This document shows, in pieces, positions 1 to 10,668 of a stretch of DNA of 64,000 bases. This DNA comes from JBBRZM01 sp963813635 (lineage in GTDB: Bacteria > Actinomycetota > Acidimicrobiia > IMCC26256 > JBBRZM01), in contig CAWEZO010000012.1 of the NCBI GenBank assembly GCA_963813635.1, positions 62,001-126,000 on the forward strand, read 5' to 3'. Made by a program: the position numbers and the translations under genes. The notes under the pieces are model-generated. The model made no database searches. It was not told the DNA's origin and saw nothing but the letters and a program-made list of their open reading frames with translations. The stretch's first letter is position 1. The number at the start of each line of letters is the position of its first letter.

Positions 1-27
1 ATGACGGACGCCATCGCGGACTCGTGA
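1..27 (+). CDS. 3' end of an upstream gene (partial)
   Basis: The first bases read as eight sense codons followed by TGA at 25-27. That stop overlaps the GTG start of the following dehydrogenase in a GTGA junction, the usual form of translational coupling in this window. Too little is left to assign a function. The fragment could also be chance, because only nine codons are visible. Confidence 0.3.
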   Translation: MTDAIADS

Positions 28-773
28 CGCGCGAGCCGGAGCTGCTCGGGCAGACCGTCGTCGTGATCGGCGGCAGCGCCGGCATCGGGCTCGAGACCGC
101 CCGGCGCGCCCGCGCCGAGGGCGCCGACGTCATCCTGACCGGCCGCGATCCCGAGCGCCTCGAGCAGGCCGCGACCGAGCTCGGCGCGCGAGCACCGCGG
201 CCTTCGACGCCACCGACTTCGACCGCGCTCGAGACGTTCTTCGACGAGCTGCCCGACGCCGATCGACCACGTGATGGTCACGGCCGGCCGGCCCCTACTA
301 CGCGCCGCTGGCCGACATCGACTTCGACGAGGCGCGCCGCGACGTCGAGCGCGCATCTGATGCTGCCGATCGCAGGTCGCCCGGCACGCCGCCGGCAAGG
401 TGCGCCCCGGCGGCACGCTGCTGTTCATGGGCGGCACCGGCGGCCGCCGCACCGGCGCCGGGCTCGGCGATCATCTCGGCGGTCACCGCCGCGCTGCCCG
501 CGCTGACCGCGAACCTCGCGCTCGAGCTCGCGCCGGTCCGCGTCAACCTCATCGCCGCCGGGTTCGTCGACACGCCGCTGTCGGCGTCGCTGCTCGGCGA
601 CGAGCTCGACGCGCGCCGCGAGGAGCTCCGCACGACGCTGCCGATCGGGCGCGTCGTCGGACCGGCCGACGTCGCCGCGCTCGCCGTCCACCTCATGACC
701 AACACGGCGCTCACCGGCGCGACCTACGACATCGACGGCGGCCAGCAGCTCGTCTGCTCGCACCGCGACCTGA
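24..773 (+). pseudogene. Short-chain dehydrogenase/reductase, frameshifted
   Basis: An SDR-family NAD(P)-dependent oxidoreductase split over three frames. The N-terminus has the Rossmann nucleotide-binding motif GGSAGIG and the downstream TGRDPERL segment. Later frames give GGTLLFMGGTGG, the ALTANLALELAPVRVN segment and the classical SDR tail TGATYDIDGGQQLV. The last frame returns to that of the GTG start and stops at 771-773, for about 249 residues, exactly the family length. The indels therefore cancel, and at least four are needed (near 190, 265, 370-400 and 755). This suggests sequence error at a contig edge rather than decay. The substrate is unknown. Confidence 0.75.
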
Positions 774-784
774 AGGGGACCAGC

Positions 785-1227
785 ATGCGCTCCGACATCG
801 CACCCGGCGGCACGTTCCCCGACTACGAGCTGCCCGATCACACCGACACGTCCCGCGCAGGCTCAGCGAGCTGCAGGGCGACGATCCGATGATCCTCACG
901 CTCGCGCGCGGCCACTACTGCCCGAAGGAGCACCAGCAGCACCTCGAGCTGGCCGCGTTCCAGTCCGAAGATCGCCGTGGCCTACACCCAGATCGTCACG
1001 ATCTCGACCGACGAGCACCACGACGCTGCAGGAGTTCCGCGCGTCGGTCGGCGCCCAGTGGACCTTCCTCTCCGACCCGGGACGGATCGATCCAGCAGGA
1101 CCTCGACATCCAGGAGTACACCGACCCCGACCACGACCCGATGATCCCGCACACGCTCGTGCTCAAGCCGGGCCTGGTCGTCCACAGCATCTACAACGGC
1201 TCTGTCGTGGGAGGAGGCGGCCGATGA
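785..1227 (+). pseudogene. Peroxiredoxin/redoxin-domain protein, frameshifted and cut short
   Basis: A thioredoxin-fold redoxin (AhpC/TSA-like) that begins at ATG 785, twelve bases after the dehydrogenase stop, with GAAGGGGA as ribosome-binding site. Recognisable pieces in alternating frames are GGTFPDYELPDHTDT, LTLARGHYCPKEHQQHL with the active-site cysteine, IVTISTDEHH, and IPHTLVLKPGLVVHSIYNG. The last piece normally continues with a WGRP-type segment and about 35 more residues. Here the frame runs into a stop at 1225-1227. At least four indels are needed. It is probably co-transcribed with the dehydrogenase. The peroxide substrate is inferred only from the family. Confidence 0.7.
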
Positions 1228-1290
1228 ATGACCTTCCGGCGCCGGCACGGCGAGAGCCGGCCCCGAGGGACCGGCTCTGACCTGCATAAA

Positions 1291-1367
<77 letters not shown>

Positions 1368-1443
1368 GCGTGCCGATCAAGCTACCACGGGCGTCTCGGG
1401 CGCTGAGGGGCCGTGGGAGACCAGGACGAACTCGGCGCCCCGG

Positions 1444-2887
1444 TCACAATGCTCCACCGCGCTCGCGCCGCAAGACCGCCCGCGCCGCGTGCCAGCCGCA
1501 CATCCCGTGCACGCCGCCGCCCGGGGGCGTCGACGATGAGCACAGATAGAGGCCACGCCGCGGAGTGACCCATGGCCGCAACGACATCACCGGTCTGGTG
1601 AGGAGTTGCCGGAGGTCGCCCGCACCGCCGTTGATGTCGCCACCCACAGAGTTCGCGTTGTGAGCTTCGAGCGCCACCGTGTTCATCACATGTCGATCGA
1701 GCACGAGGTCACGAAAGCCGGGGGCGACGCGTTCCACCTGCGCTTCGATTTGTGACGTGCAATCGCGCGTCGACCCGTTGGGCACATGGCAATACGCCCA
1801 TGCGACGTGCTTCCCGGTCGGGGCGCGGCTCGCGTCGACGACGCTGGGTTGCACGAAGATCACATACGGCCGTTCCGAATGAAGGCCGGCGTGTACTTCG
1901 GCCTCCGATGCGGCGATCTCGCCGAGTGTTCCGCCGAGATGCACCGTGGCGGCGCGCCGCGCGTCACTCGCAGTCCAGGGGACCGGTCCCTCGAGCGCCC
2001 AATCGATCTTGAACACACCGGCGCCGTAGCGGTACCGCCCGAGCGCGTTCGTATAACGGGTCGGGAGCTCGTCGCCCGCAATTTGCAGCACTTGGCGGGG
2101 AGTCAGATCGAAGAGGACCGCGCACGCGGGTGGCAGCTCGGACAGCGACGCCACTCGGGTATCGGCGACGACGTCGCCGCCGTGTTGCCGCAAGATCGCC
2201 ACCAGTGCGTCGGCCATCCGCTGCGAACCGCCTTCGATCACCGGCCAGCCCACGTGGTGACCAAGCAGCGCGAGGAAGAGTCCGTAGCCGGCGGTGGCCG
2301 GCGCGTCGAGCGACAACATCGAGTGCGCGGCAACGCCACCGAGCAGGGCTTGGGCTTCGTCGGTCGCGAAGCGGGCGCGCGCGAGCTTGGCCGCGGAACG
2401 CATCGCGACCATTCCGAACCGGCCGAGCACGAGCGGCGATTTCGGCACGCTGATCGGCGAAAGCATGGCGTCGGTCAGCGCGGACGCGTGATCGACCAAA
2501 GGGCCCATGAGCGCGCGGTACGCCGCGCCGTCGGCGCCGAGCCGCGTGGCGGTGTCGTCGACCGTCCCGCTCAGCGCCGCGGCGCGTCCGCCGTCGAGTG
2601 GGTGAGCAAACGCGACGTCGGGGAGGCACCACCGCACACCATGGTCGAGGAGCGGGAGGTCGCGGCAGGGCGGGTGACGCGAGCGCGAGCGGATGCACGG
2701 CCGAGCACACGTCGTGGACGAAGCCGGGGCGGGTGAGCGGTTCCGAGCGCAGGCCGCCGCCGATATGGTCCGCAGCTTCGATCACGGTCACCCGCCACCC
2801 GGCCCGGGCAAGCGTGATCGCGGCGACGAGCCCGTTCGGCCCGGAGCCGACGACGAACGCATCGGCGCCGGTCGATGGTGGGTGCAT
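1444..2887 (-). CDS. FAD-dependent oxidoreductase, phytoene-dehydrogenase-like (one frameshift)
   Basis: An NAD(P)/FAD-binding oxidoreductase of the phytoene desaturase/PYROXD2-like group. The N-terminal dinucleotide motif is VVGSGPNGLVAAITLARAGW, with the GGGLRSE loop after it. The far C-terminus has the conserved LYLCSSSTPPGGGVHGMCG motif. ATG 2887 gives the usual start just ahead of the Rossmann motif. Reading changes frame near 2640-2665, where SPALR... joins VRWCLPDVAFAHPLDGG, so one base has probably been lost or gained. The full product would be about 480 residues, normal for the family. The gene stands alone between the initiator tRNA and the divergent signalling locus. Carotenoid chemistry is not implied by the sequence alone. 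Confidence 0.8.
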
Positions 2888-2948
2888 CGCCCTCAGTGTC
2901 GCATCCGGGTGGGCGGCCACCCAGGAGGCTGCCGTCCTCGTGATGGGA

Positions 2949-2981
2949 GTGCCCGCACCCGTTACCGCTGCGGGTGGGCAC
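2949..2981. promoter_or_regulatory. Inverted repeat in a divergent intergenic region
   Basis: GTGCC-CG-CACCCG, a 9-nt loop, then CGGGTG-GGCAC: an 11-pair stem with a 2-nt bulge on one side. It lies between the divergent starts of the oxidoreductase (2887, -) and the cyclic-nucleotide-binding protein (3045, +). It could be an operator or a 5' hairpin. No protein partner can be named. Confidence 0.35.
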
Positions 2982-3044
2982 CCTCGATCCCGCTGCGCCC
3001 CGCCCGTAGTGTCCGAGGCAGACCCAACAGCATCGGAGGCTGCC

Positions 3045-4044
3045 ATGCGCATCGAGTCGTCTGTGACCACACTCTCGTGGATTCCGTCCGAAGCGGTCAC
3101 GGGGGCCAACAAAGGCGCCTTCGAGATCGGCTTCACGCATTACGACGACCCGCCGCCCGATGTGATCGAAGATCTCGACACACTCCGGGAGACGGACCGG
3201 TTCCGGTTCGCGAACCGGCTCGAGGGTTGGATCGAGGTGGAGAACGGGCACGTGATCGACGCCGGGTACGGCGACGGCGGCGTGATGGGTTCCACGACCA
3301 TTCAGCTCGGCCGGAAGGGCGTGACCTTCGCCGCGGTCGAGCTTCCCGAACTTCGTGAAGATCCGGTCGTGACTTCGGAAGGGGCGACGTTCGTGCAGAC
3401 CTACGGCGGCCGGACCGCCCTGCCGGCACCGCGCCGCGTGCCGCGCCCGCCGTTCGTGCAGTTCCGCGGCACCGCTCGTGTGGACGACCATCGCGCTCAC
3501 AATCGGTGCCGACGGCTCGAGCAGCTTCGAGCTCGTCGGTGCGAGCCCGTTCCCGCGCCACTGGGTCTACGACGCCGCGGGCAAGCTCGCGGCCAAAGCC
3601 GGCTTGACCGACTTCAAGCAGTGGTATCGCCGCTCGTTCGGCCGCAACACGCCGTGGGGCGCCGCCAACAGCACCGCGCTCGTCACCGCGGTCGAGACCG
3701 CGCTCGAGCGGGAGCTCGCAGGCGCGGTGATGCGCGGCGGCGCGAAGCCCAAGGTCCGCACCCTCAAGCCGTCGACGCTGCTCACCGAGCAGGGAGAGCC
3801 GGGCAACGACGTGTACCTCGTGCTCGACGGGGTGCTCGCGGTCGAGGTCGACGGCCAACCGCTCGCCGAGATCGGTCCCGGTGCGATCCTTGGCGAACGC
3901 GCCGCGCTCGAGGACGGGGTCCGCACGTCGACGTTGCGCGTGGTCACGAAGTGCCGGGTTGCCGTCGCGCCCAGCGACCAGCTCGACCGCGCCGTCCTCG
4001 AGCAGATCAGCGCCGGCCATCGCCGCGAGTCCACCAACGTGTGA
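3045..4044 (+). CDS. Cyclic-nucleotide-binding-domain protein (one frameshift)
   Basis: The C-terminal third is a cNMP-binding (CRP-type) domain. LTEQGEPGNDVYLVLDGVLA is followed by the phosphate-binding cassette GERAALEDGVRTSTL, whose Glu and Arg normally contact cAMP or cGMP. The first 200 residues belong to no family I recognise. There is no helix-turn-helix after the cNMP domain, so it is probably a signalling adaptor rather than a CRP-type regulator. Start ATG 3045 follows GGAGG. Frames change near 3470, joining PFVQFRG to LVWTTIALTIG. Its stop overlaps the GTG of the metallohydrolase. A cyclase is encoded 7 kb away in the same locus. Confidence 0.75.
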
Positions 4045-4859
4045 GGCTGCTCTTTTGCGGCGTGCGCGGTTCGACGCCTGCACCGGGTATCGAGTTCGTG
4101 CGCGTGGGCGGCCACACGTCGTGCGTCGCGCTCGCGCACGACGGCGAGCCGTGGTCGCTCGTGCTCGACGCGGGCACCGGGCTGCGGCGACTCACCGGCG
4201 AGCTCGACGGTCGCGCCTTCGCCGGGACCATCCTGTTGAGCCATCTGCACTGGGACCACGTGCAAGGGCTGCCGTTCTTCGCCGCCGGCGACCGCGCCGA
4301 TGCACGGGTCCGGGTGCTCATCCCTGATCAAGACGGCACCGATCCGGTCGAGGTGCTCGGACGCGCGATGGGTCCCCCGCATTTTCCGATCGGTCCCGAG
4401 GGTCTGCTCGGCGACTGGCGCTTCGACAGCCTGAAACCCGGTGATCACCGAATTGAGGGGTTCGACGTCGTCGCCGCCGACGTTCCGCACAAGGGTGGGC
4501 GCACATTCGGATTTCGCGTGAGCGACGCCACCGGGTCGATCGCGTACGTCTCCGACCACCTCCCGGGCGCAAACGCCGGCGACGAGACGATCCGGCGGTT
4601 GCTTGCACACGTCGACCTCCTCGTGCACGACGCGCAGTTTCTCTCTCATGAGCGTGCCGTCGCCGATACATACGGTCACGCGACGGTCGACGACGCGCTG
4701 CGACTCGCGGAAACGGCGGACGCGCGCACCCTCGCCCTCTTCCATCACGCGCCGGCGCGAACCGACGACGAGGTCGACGCCATCGGACTCGCCGCCGCCG
4801 GCCGCGGCGTCGAGGTCATCGTCGCCCGCGAGGGAGCCCTCATCGAGCTCGGCGACTGA
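4041..4859 (+). CDS. Metallo-beta-lactamase-fold hydrolase
   Basis: About 272 residues of the MBL fold. It opens with LFCGVRGSTPAPG and GGHTSCV, typical of the PhnP/RNase Z-like branch. The metal motif HLHWDH is at about residue 74, and later ligands lie in the YVSDH segment and in the LVHDAQF and LFHHAP segments. GTG 4041 overlaps the upstream stop (GTGA), so it is translationally coupled to the cyclic-nucleotide-binding protein. Members of this branch hydrolyse phosphodiesters, cyclic nucleotides among them. Given the partner, a cNMP phosphodiesterase role is possible but not shown. A paralogue lies at 54369-55244. Confidence 0.85.
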   Translation: MRLLFCGVRGSTPAPGIEFVRVGGHTSCVALAHDGEPWSLVLDAGTGLRRLTGELDGRAFAGTILLSHLHWDHVQGLPFFAAGDRADARVRVLIPDQDGTDPVEVLGRAMGPPHFPIGPEGLLGDWRFDSLKPGDHRIEGFDVVAADVPHKGGRTFGFRVSDATGSIAYVSDHLPGANAGDETIRRLLAHVDLLVHDAQFLSHERAVADTYGHATVDDALRLAETADARTLALFHHAPARTDDEVDAIGLAAAGRGVEVIVAREGALIELGD

Positions 4860-4919
4860 CACCAGACGCGCCGACCGGCAACGTCGCCGGGACACCAATG
4901 GGGCGTAACCTCATCGGTC

Positions 4920-5588
4920 ATGTCCATTCGGGTCGTCATCGCCGAAGACAACTATCTCGTTCGTGAAGGCGTCATGCGCCTCCTCGAAGCCCAACCCGAG
5001 GTCGAGGTCGCGGGTGGGTGCGGCGACTTCGACGCGTTGTTGGCGATGGTCGAGCAGGAGAATCCCGACGTCGTGCTCACCGACATCCGCATGCCGCCGA
5101 CCGGCACCGACGAAGGCGTGCGCGCCGCCAACGTCCTGCGCGAGCAGTACCCCAAGATCGGTGTGGTGATGCTCAGCCAGTACGCAGAGCCCGCGTACGC
5201 GCTCGCGTTGCTCGAGCAGGGCTCCGCCGGCCGCGCGTACCTGCTAAAAGAGCGTGTGTCCGACGTCGATCAACTCCTGCGTGCGATCTCCGAAGTCGCC
5301 GCCGGTGGGTCGGTGATCGATCCGCAGGTCGTGGAGCAACTCGTGGCCGCGCGCGCAGCGCGGCGCGATTCGCCACTCGAGCGCCTCACGCCGCGTGAGC
5401 GCGAAGTGCTCGCGGAGATGGCGCAGGGCCGCAACAACGCCGGGATCGCCCGCGCTCTCGGCCTCTCCGCCCGCGCCGTCGAGAAGCACATCAACTCGTT
5501 GTTCTCGAAGCTCGGACTGACGGAGGAGACCGAGGGCCATCGCCGGGTCAAAGCCGTGCTCGTCTACCTCGCTGCCCACGACCAATGA
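4920..5588 (+). CDS. NarL/LuxR-family response regulator
   Basis: A complete 222-residue two-domain regulator. The receiver domain has the acidic pair ED near residue 9, the phospho-acceptor Asp in VVLTDIRMPP, the switch Ser in VMLSQY and the Lys in AYLLKERV. The C-terminal LuxR helix-turn-helix begins LTPREREVLAEMAQG and contains ARAVEKHINSLFSKLGL. The likely partner is the NarL-type histidine kinase encoded convergently at 6085-8248. The receiver resembles that of the receiver-cyclase protein at 11391-12758 (DIRMPP, LSQY and YLLK blocks are shared), so the two may answer the same kinase. Confidence 0.92.
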   Translation: MSIRVVIAEDNYLVREGVMRLLEAQPEVEVAGGCGDFDALLAMVEQENPDVVLTDIRMPPTGTDEGVRAANVLREQYPKIGVVMLSQYAEPAYALALLEQGSAGRAYLLKERVSDVDQLLRAISEVAAGGSVIDPQVVEQLVAARAARRDSPLERLTPREREVLAEMAQGRNNAGIARALGLSARAVEKHINSLFSKLGLTEETEGHRRVKAVLVYLAAHDQ

Positions 5589-5682
5589 ACGCGGCCATTC
5601 GGGTCGAGGGGAGGCTGGCCCCACCGCGCGACGGCGTGGGGGCAACCTGGGCCTGCCGGCTCTCAGGGTGGAAACTGGGGTC

Positions 5683-6064
5683 ATGGGCCCCGACCCGGTC
5701 GGCGTGATGATCGTCGACGACCAGGCACCGTTTCGCCGCGCCGCGGTGGATGGTGCTTGCCGCCACGCCCGGCTTCGACGTGGTCGGTGAAGCGGAGTCG
5801 GGCGAAGAGGCGGTGGAGCTGTTCGAGGCGCTGGCTCCCGGCCTGGTGTTGATGGATATCAACCTCCCGGGGATCAACGGGATCGAGGCGACCCGTCGCA
5901 TCACGACCGCGCACCCCGAAGCCACCGTGCTGCTGCTCTCCACCTACCAGGCGGCCGACCTTCCGGCCGGCGCCGACGGGTGTGGTGCCGCTCGTTACGT
6001 CAACAAAGAGGAGTTCGGCCCCTCGATCGTGCTCGACGTGTGGTCCCAGCGCTCACAGAAGTAG
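5683..6064 (+). CDS. Single-domain response regulator (receiver only), one frameshift
   Basis: A stand-alone receiver of about 127 residues. It begins MGPDPVGVMIVDDQAPFRRAA with the acidic DD pocket. After a frame change near 5745 it continues with MVLAATPGFDVVGEAE. The phospho-acceptor Asp lies in LVLMDINLPG, the switch Ser/Thr in LLLSTYQ and the conserved Lys in YVNKEEFGPS. The stop at 6064 leaves no output domain, so it is CheY-like, acting by protein contact or as a phosphate sink. It converges with the histidine kinase, with 20 bp between the two 3' ends. Confidence 0.8.
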
Positions 6065-6084
6065 ACCATCCGCGAGCAGCGCGC

Positions 6085-8248
6085 TCAGTCCGACAGCGGA
6101 ATCCGGCCCGAGATGCGCGTGCCGCGCCCGGGCGCGGCCTCGACGGTCACGCTCCCGCCGAACGCGCCGACCCGGTCGCTCATGTTCACGAATCCGTGCC
6201 CCCGCTGCGCGCCGCTCGTCATGTCGAAGCCCGCGCCGTCGTCGGAAACATCGAATGCCAGGGCACCTTCGACTTCGCGTACGGTTACCGTCGCATGCGC
6301 GTGCTCGCCCGCGTGCTTGCCCGCGTTCTGGAGCGCCTCGAGACAGCAGAAGTACACCGCGGCTTCGACCGCTTGCGGATAGCGACCGATGCCGTCGGCT
6401 TCGACGTCGGTGCTCAGCGCAGCTCGACCGGCGGCGGCACGCAACGCATCAGGCAGGCCGCGGTCCATCAGCAATGGCGGATAGATGCCGTGGGCCAGGT
6501 TGCGCAGCTCTTGCACCGCTTCCTGAAGGTCCGTGCCGAGCTGGTCGAGCATCGCCTTCGCTTGCTCGGGGTCGGTGTCGGCGATCTGGCGCGCGAGACG
6601 CACGCCGACCGCGAGCGCTACCAGATGCTGTTGCGCGCCGTCGTGCAAGTCGCGTTCGATGCGCCGCCGCTCGGTGTCGGTCGCCTCGACGATGCGCGCC
6701 CTGGACGCGCGGAGCTCGTCGGCGTGACGACGCACTGAGGCAAGCGACTCTTGGAGGGCAGAGTCGAGATTCACATTGTGCAGCGCGAGCCCGACCTGGC
6801 GGGCAAGCTCGGTGAGTGCCTGGTCATCAGCATCATCGAACGCCACCGCCCCTTCGGCCCGGCACACGACGATGACGCCGAGCAACTCGCCCGAGTTGGT
6901 GATCGGCGCGACGCGCAGCACGGGTTCGTCGCGGTCCTGCACGAGCGCAGGCATCCAGACTTGCGCCCAAGCCGGTCCCGACACGCCCGCGCGCGATCAC
7001 GACCACTTCTTCTTCGGTGGCGACCGGCATCACGGCCGGGCCGCGGTCGGGAACCGAAACCGCGCGTTCGAGACCCCCGTCCCCCCGGGTCCAGATCTCG
7101 GCGACCTCGAGGTTCATGGTCCCCTTCAGCGACTCGGCGAGCTGCAGCAACAGCTCATCGAGTGGCAGCGCACGCGTCACGCGGCTCCCGAACGTGCGAA
7201 TTACCTCGTCGGGCGCGTGCCGTTCTCCATAGACGCGACGCGTCGCGAGGTCGGCGAGACGCTCCCGGGCCGGCACCCACAGCAGCGCCGCGACGGCTGC
7301 CGCGAGCATCGAGAGTCCGAGCAACGTCTTTTCCGAGCCCGTGGGTGCCCGCCCGAGACCGAGCACGATGATGAGGTACGACGCACCGACCAGGCCGACG
7401 AGCCCTGCCAGCGTGATGGTGTGGACGAGCAAACGGTCGATCCGTAGCGCGCGCTGCTCCCACGCTCCGAACGCGAGCGCCACCGGAACGAGCAGCGTGG
7501 TGCTGACCGCGATGGAGCGGATCGCATCAGGCCACGACACGAGCGCGTTGAGCACGACCGCGACGAGCGTGACCGCGCCGGCGACGACGACTGCCCACGC
7601 GACCCACTGCAGCCGGGCGCGCTCGGTCGCGTTGCGGGTGTTACGACAGCGTCCGACGTAGCCGACCAGTCCGGCGACTGCGACAATCCCCGCGATGACC
7701 GCTAGGGGCCCGATCGGCACGCGCGGTCGCTCATTGAAGAGGTAGGCGGCAAGCCCGAGTGCGGCCGCGTAGCCGACAACGGTCACGCCCCGGCGGGCAC
7801 TCGTGCGCAGTGCACCATCCGGGAGTCCGAGGGCGAGGTGCAGCCCGATCGCCGGGAGCAGCGCAACCCCCAGGGCGCGGAGCGCGGCGGCGCCATCGTG
7901 CGCGCCGCTGCCGAGACTCGGCCGGCTGACCAGCGCCGCGCCCAGGACGGCAGCCGCGCCCGCCCACGCCCCCGCCATCATCAGGAGGCTGAGCGGCTCA
8001 TCCGGCCGGCGCGCCACGACCCAGACCGCGGCCGCGCTCCACGTCACGACCAAGACGCATGCGAGCACGCGGCCCGGGCCGATCGTCACGCGCCCCGAGG
8101 TGAGCAGCGCGCCGGCGATCGCGCCGGCGGATGCGAGCAACGCCAGCACCGCCACGCCCGCGGTACGGCGCGATCGCGGCGCGCGGAGGTCACCCTCATC
8201 TCGCAGTCTGGTGATCTCGAGAGGCTCCACGCGGGCGCCGGTCACCAC
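6085..8248 (-). CDS. Membrane histidine kinase, NarL type (one frameshift)
   Basis: About 720 residues. The first half is hydrophobic, with roughly eight to ten membrane spans. A GAF-like region follows (PVLRVAPITNSGELLGVIVV). The HisKA_3 dimerisation helix has the phospho-acceptor His in RRRIERDLHDGAQQHLV, and the HATPase domain shows the N-box ALQNAGKHA and the G-box SDDGAGFD. GTG 8248 sits 2 bp after the permease stop and suits the operon spacing. Frames change near 6985-7000. This kinase class pairs with LuxR-type regulators, both of which are present here. It is the last gene of an operon with an MacB-type exporter, so it may sense the compounds or envelope stress the exporter handles. 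Confidence 0.85.
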
Positions 8249-8250
8249 GG

Positions 8251-10659
8251 TTACTCCGATCGTAAGACGACGGCGGGACGCGTACGCGCCGCGGTGCCCG
8301 CCGGGATGGCCGCGACGAGGTTGAGGAGGAGCAACGCCGCCGGGATGAGCACCAGGATTCCGATCACGGGCCACGTCGGGTCCGTCGACACACCGAACCC
8401 ATTGGCAACCCATGCCCAGACGAAACGGCCGAGCACGAGCCCGAGCGGGATGCCGACGATGAGACCGATGACCGACACGGTGGTCGCATGCCAGGCCATA
8501 GTCGCCCGGACCTGCGCGCGCGTGAAGCCCAGTGTCTTCAGGATCGCGAGATCGCGTCGCCGGCGGCGAGCCGCGACGATGAGCGCGTACCCGACCGCGA
8601 ACATGCCGACTGCGGCGACGAATGCGGCGAGAGCGATCGGAAGACCATCGATCTGGCGCACGCGATCGATCTCGGCGGGAACCGCCGGACCGGCCGATGT
8701 CGACGATTCGATGTTGCCGGCAATGGACCGGAGATGCTTCGTCGTCGCGGGCTTGTCGGCGTTGGGAGCGAACCGAACAATGAGCTTCCAACTCCCCTCT
8801 CCGCCTGTTTGGTCCGGCTCGTCGATCAGATTCAGGGCGTGGCCGGTGAAAGCCGCGCCATCGTCGAGCGGTTGCGGATCTTCGATCGTCGGCAACACGA
8901 CCCGACCCACGATCCGATAGCTGCGCGGCCCACGCGCCGACTCGATCCGCACGCGGTCGCCGACATGACGGTGAACGGCGGTGAGGGTGCGCGCCCCGAA
9001 CGCCACCTCGTCGTCACTTCTCGGAGCTCGGCCCGCCACGATCATCGGCCCGATGTGCCCGCGAACATCGGTGAATCCCCACGCGCTGACAGGATGGCCC
9101 TCGACCTCGGCGCTCAGTGTGCAGATCGACGCCACGGCGGCCAGCGACGCGTCGCGGGTGAGACGGGTCTTGATCGGGCCGCACTGCGCTTTCACGGCTC
9201 CGGCCTGGGTGTCGCCGGCAACGCGGTCCCACGTCCATCCGTACTCGGGCGGGGTCGACGCCAAGTGGTTGAGGCTCGCGGAGAACATCAGCACGGCGAC
9301 CACGATCACGACTCCGAAGGACACACCCACGAGCGACGACCGAACCGGCAGGGCGCGCCGGCCGCTGCCGCGATCCAGAGCAAACCCCAATCCAACGCCC
9401 ATCGTGGGCGGCACGGCGAGTCCTGATGCGGCGCGCGCCGCGATGGCTGGTCGCGTGACGGGACGGACCCGCTCGGACGCTCGCGCCGTTCGCGCCGCCG
9501 CGAACACGACGACCGCCAAGACGACCACGATGAGTGCGAGGAACCCGGCGGGGAGGAGCAGTGCATCGACCCGAATTCCGGGGCTCGGCTCGGCCTTCGC
9601 GGCCACGCCGATCGGAAAGAACGGCGATGCGAGAACGCTTCCGACTGCCGCGAGCACGGCACCGCCCAGCGCGATGGGAATCCCGATCGCCGCGGCCGCA
9701 GCTACCCGATGCTGCGGGCTCATGCCGAGCGCGCGAAGAGGCAACTGCTGCGCGTCGTTGAGCGAGACTTCGCGCGCGAGGGCGATACCGAGGGCGACGA
9801 GGCCGGCCAGCGCGGCCACGCCGGCGGCGATGAACAGCGCGGAGGTCGTCACGTCGATCGCGTTCCGCGCGCCCTCGCCTTCGATGCTCAAATTCTGGAA
9901 GCCGAAATTTGTGTCGGTACCGAAGATGCGGCGCGCTTCCTTGGCGACCCGTGGGATGTCGGCCGCGCCCCGATCGGTGCGTACGCGCAACAGCCCGCCC
10001 GAGAAGCTGCCGATCTTGTCGCGGTTGGCCGCGAGAAATGCGGGGGTGGGCACGATCACGCCGCCCGCGGCGCCCCTCCCACCGAGGTCGAGCGGCCGGC
10101 GCACGATGCCGACCACGCGGAGCCGCACGATCGGGCCCGTAGGGTCGCCAATGTCTTCGCCTCGGATCCCGGCTTCAGTTTGGGAAACAGAAAACGTCCG
10201 GAAGTGGGTGCGGTCACCCACGTGGAGGTGGAGCTGCGCGGCGAGACCCTCGCCGACCGTGAGCTCGTCGGCGTTGCGCAGGTCGGCTTTGCGCCCCTCG
10301 ATCACGCGAGGGCGGTCAACGACGCGGCCGAACCGGTCGTCGACTTGCGCGGCCGTCGGGGGAAACTTGCCCTGGGCGTCGAGAACGTTGAGTTGGTAGA
10401 GCTCAGCCACCGCCGCGACGCCCGGGCTGTGGCGAAACTGCTCGACCTGGGCCGGCGTTGTTGCCCGTCCGATGTCCACTTCAACGTCGGCGGCTCCGCT
10501 TTCGCGCTCGAAACGTTGGAGTGAGCTGTCGGTGCGGCGCGCCCCGGCGGCAAGCGCGAGCACAATGGCGCCGACGAAGCCCACCAGCACGGTGAGCACC
10601 ACGACACTGCGCCATCGCCGCCGAATCTCGGCGACCCCGAGCATCCACACCGCACCCAC
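8251..10659 (-). CDS. ABC transporter permease, FtsX/MacB family
   Basis: An 802-residue permease with a membrane helix near residues 18-40 and a large extracytoplasmic MacB_PCD-like domain. Two FtsX domains follow, near 270-400 and 680-795. The second contains RRRRDLAILKTLGFTRAQVR, the conserved cytoplasmic coupling segment. It lies 9 bp after the ATPase gene and 2 bp before the kinase gene, so all are one transcript. Such ATPase-permease pairs act as mechanotransmission exporters for antibiotics, lipids or lipoproteins. The substrate cannot be read from the sequence. A second FtsX-type permease lies at 14618-16999. Confidence 0.9.
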   Translation of the reverse strand: MGAVWMLGVAEIRRRWRSVVVLTVLVGFVGAIVLALAAGARRTDSSLQRFERESGAADVEVDIGRATTPAQVEQFRHSPGVAAVAELYQLNVLDAQGKFPPTAAQVDDRFGRVVDRPRVIEGRKADLRNADELTVGEGLAAQLHLHVGDRTHFRTFSVSQTEAGIRGEDIGDPTGPIVRLRVVGIVRRPLDLGGRGAAGGVIVPTPAFLAANRDKIGSFSGGLLRVRTDRGAADIPRVAKEARRIFGTDTNFGFQNLSIEGEGARNAIDVTTSALFIAAGVAALAGLVALGIALAREVSLNDAQQLPLRALGMSPQHRVAAAAAIGIPIALGGAVLAAVGSVLASPFFPIGVAAKAEPSPGIRVDALLLPAGFLALIVVVLAVVVFAAARTARASERVRPVTRPAIAARAASGLAVPPTMGVGLGFALDRGSGRRALPVRSSLVGVSFGVVIVVAVLMFSASLNHLASTPPEYGWTWDRVAGDTQAGAVKAQCGPIKTRLTRDASLAAVASICTLSAEVEGHPVSAWGFTDVRGHIGPMIVAGRAPRSDDEVAFGARTLTAVHRHVGDRVRIESARGPRSYRIVGRVVLPTIEDPQPLDDGAAFTGHALNLIDEPDQTGGEGSWKLIVRFAPNADKPATTKHLRSIAGNIESSTSAGPAVPAEIDRVRQIDGLPIALAAFVAAVGMFAVGYALIVAARRRRRDLAILKTLGFTRAQVRATMAWHATTVSVIGLIVGIPLGLVLGRFVWAWVANGFGVSTDPTWPVIGILVLIPAALLLLNLVAAIPAGTAARTRPAVVLRSE

Positions 10660-10668
10660 GTGTTGCTC

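Noticed and set aside
1..1230. Real pseudogene island at the left end
   Set aside because: The indels cancel to give a normal dehydrogenase length and all family motifs remain, which fits sequence error near a contig end better than decay.
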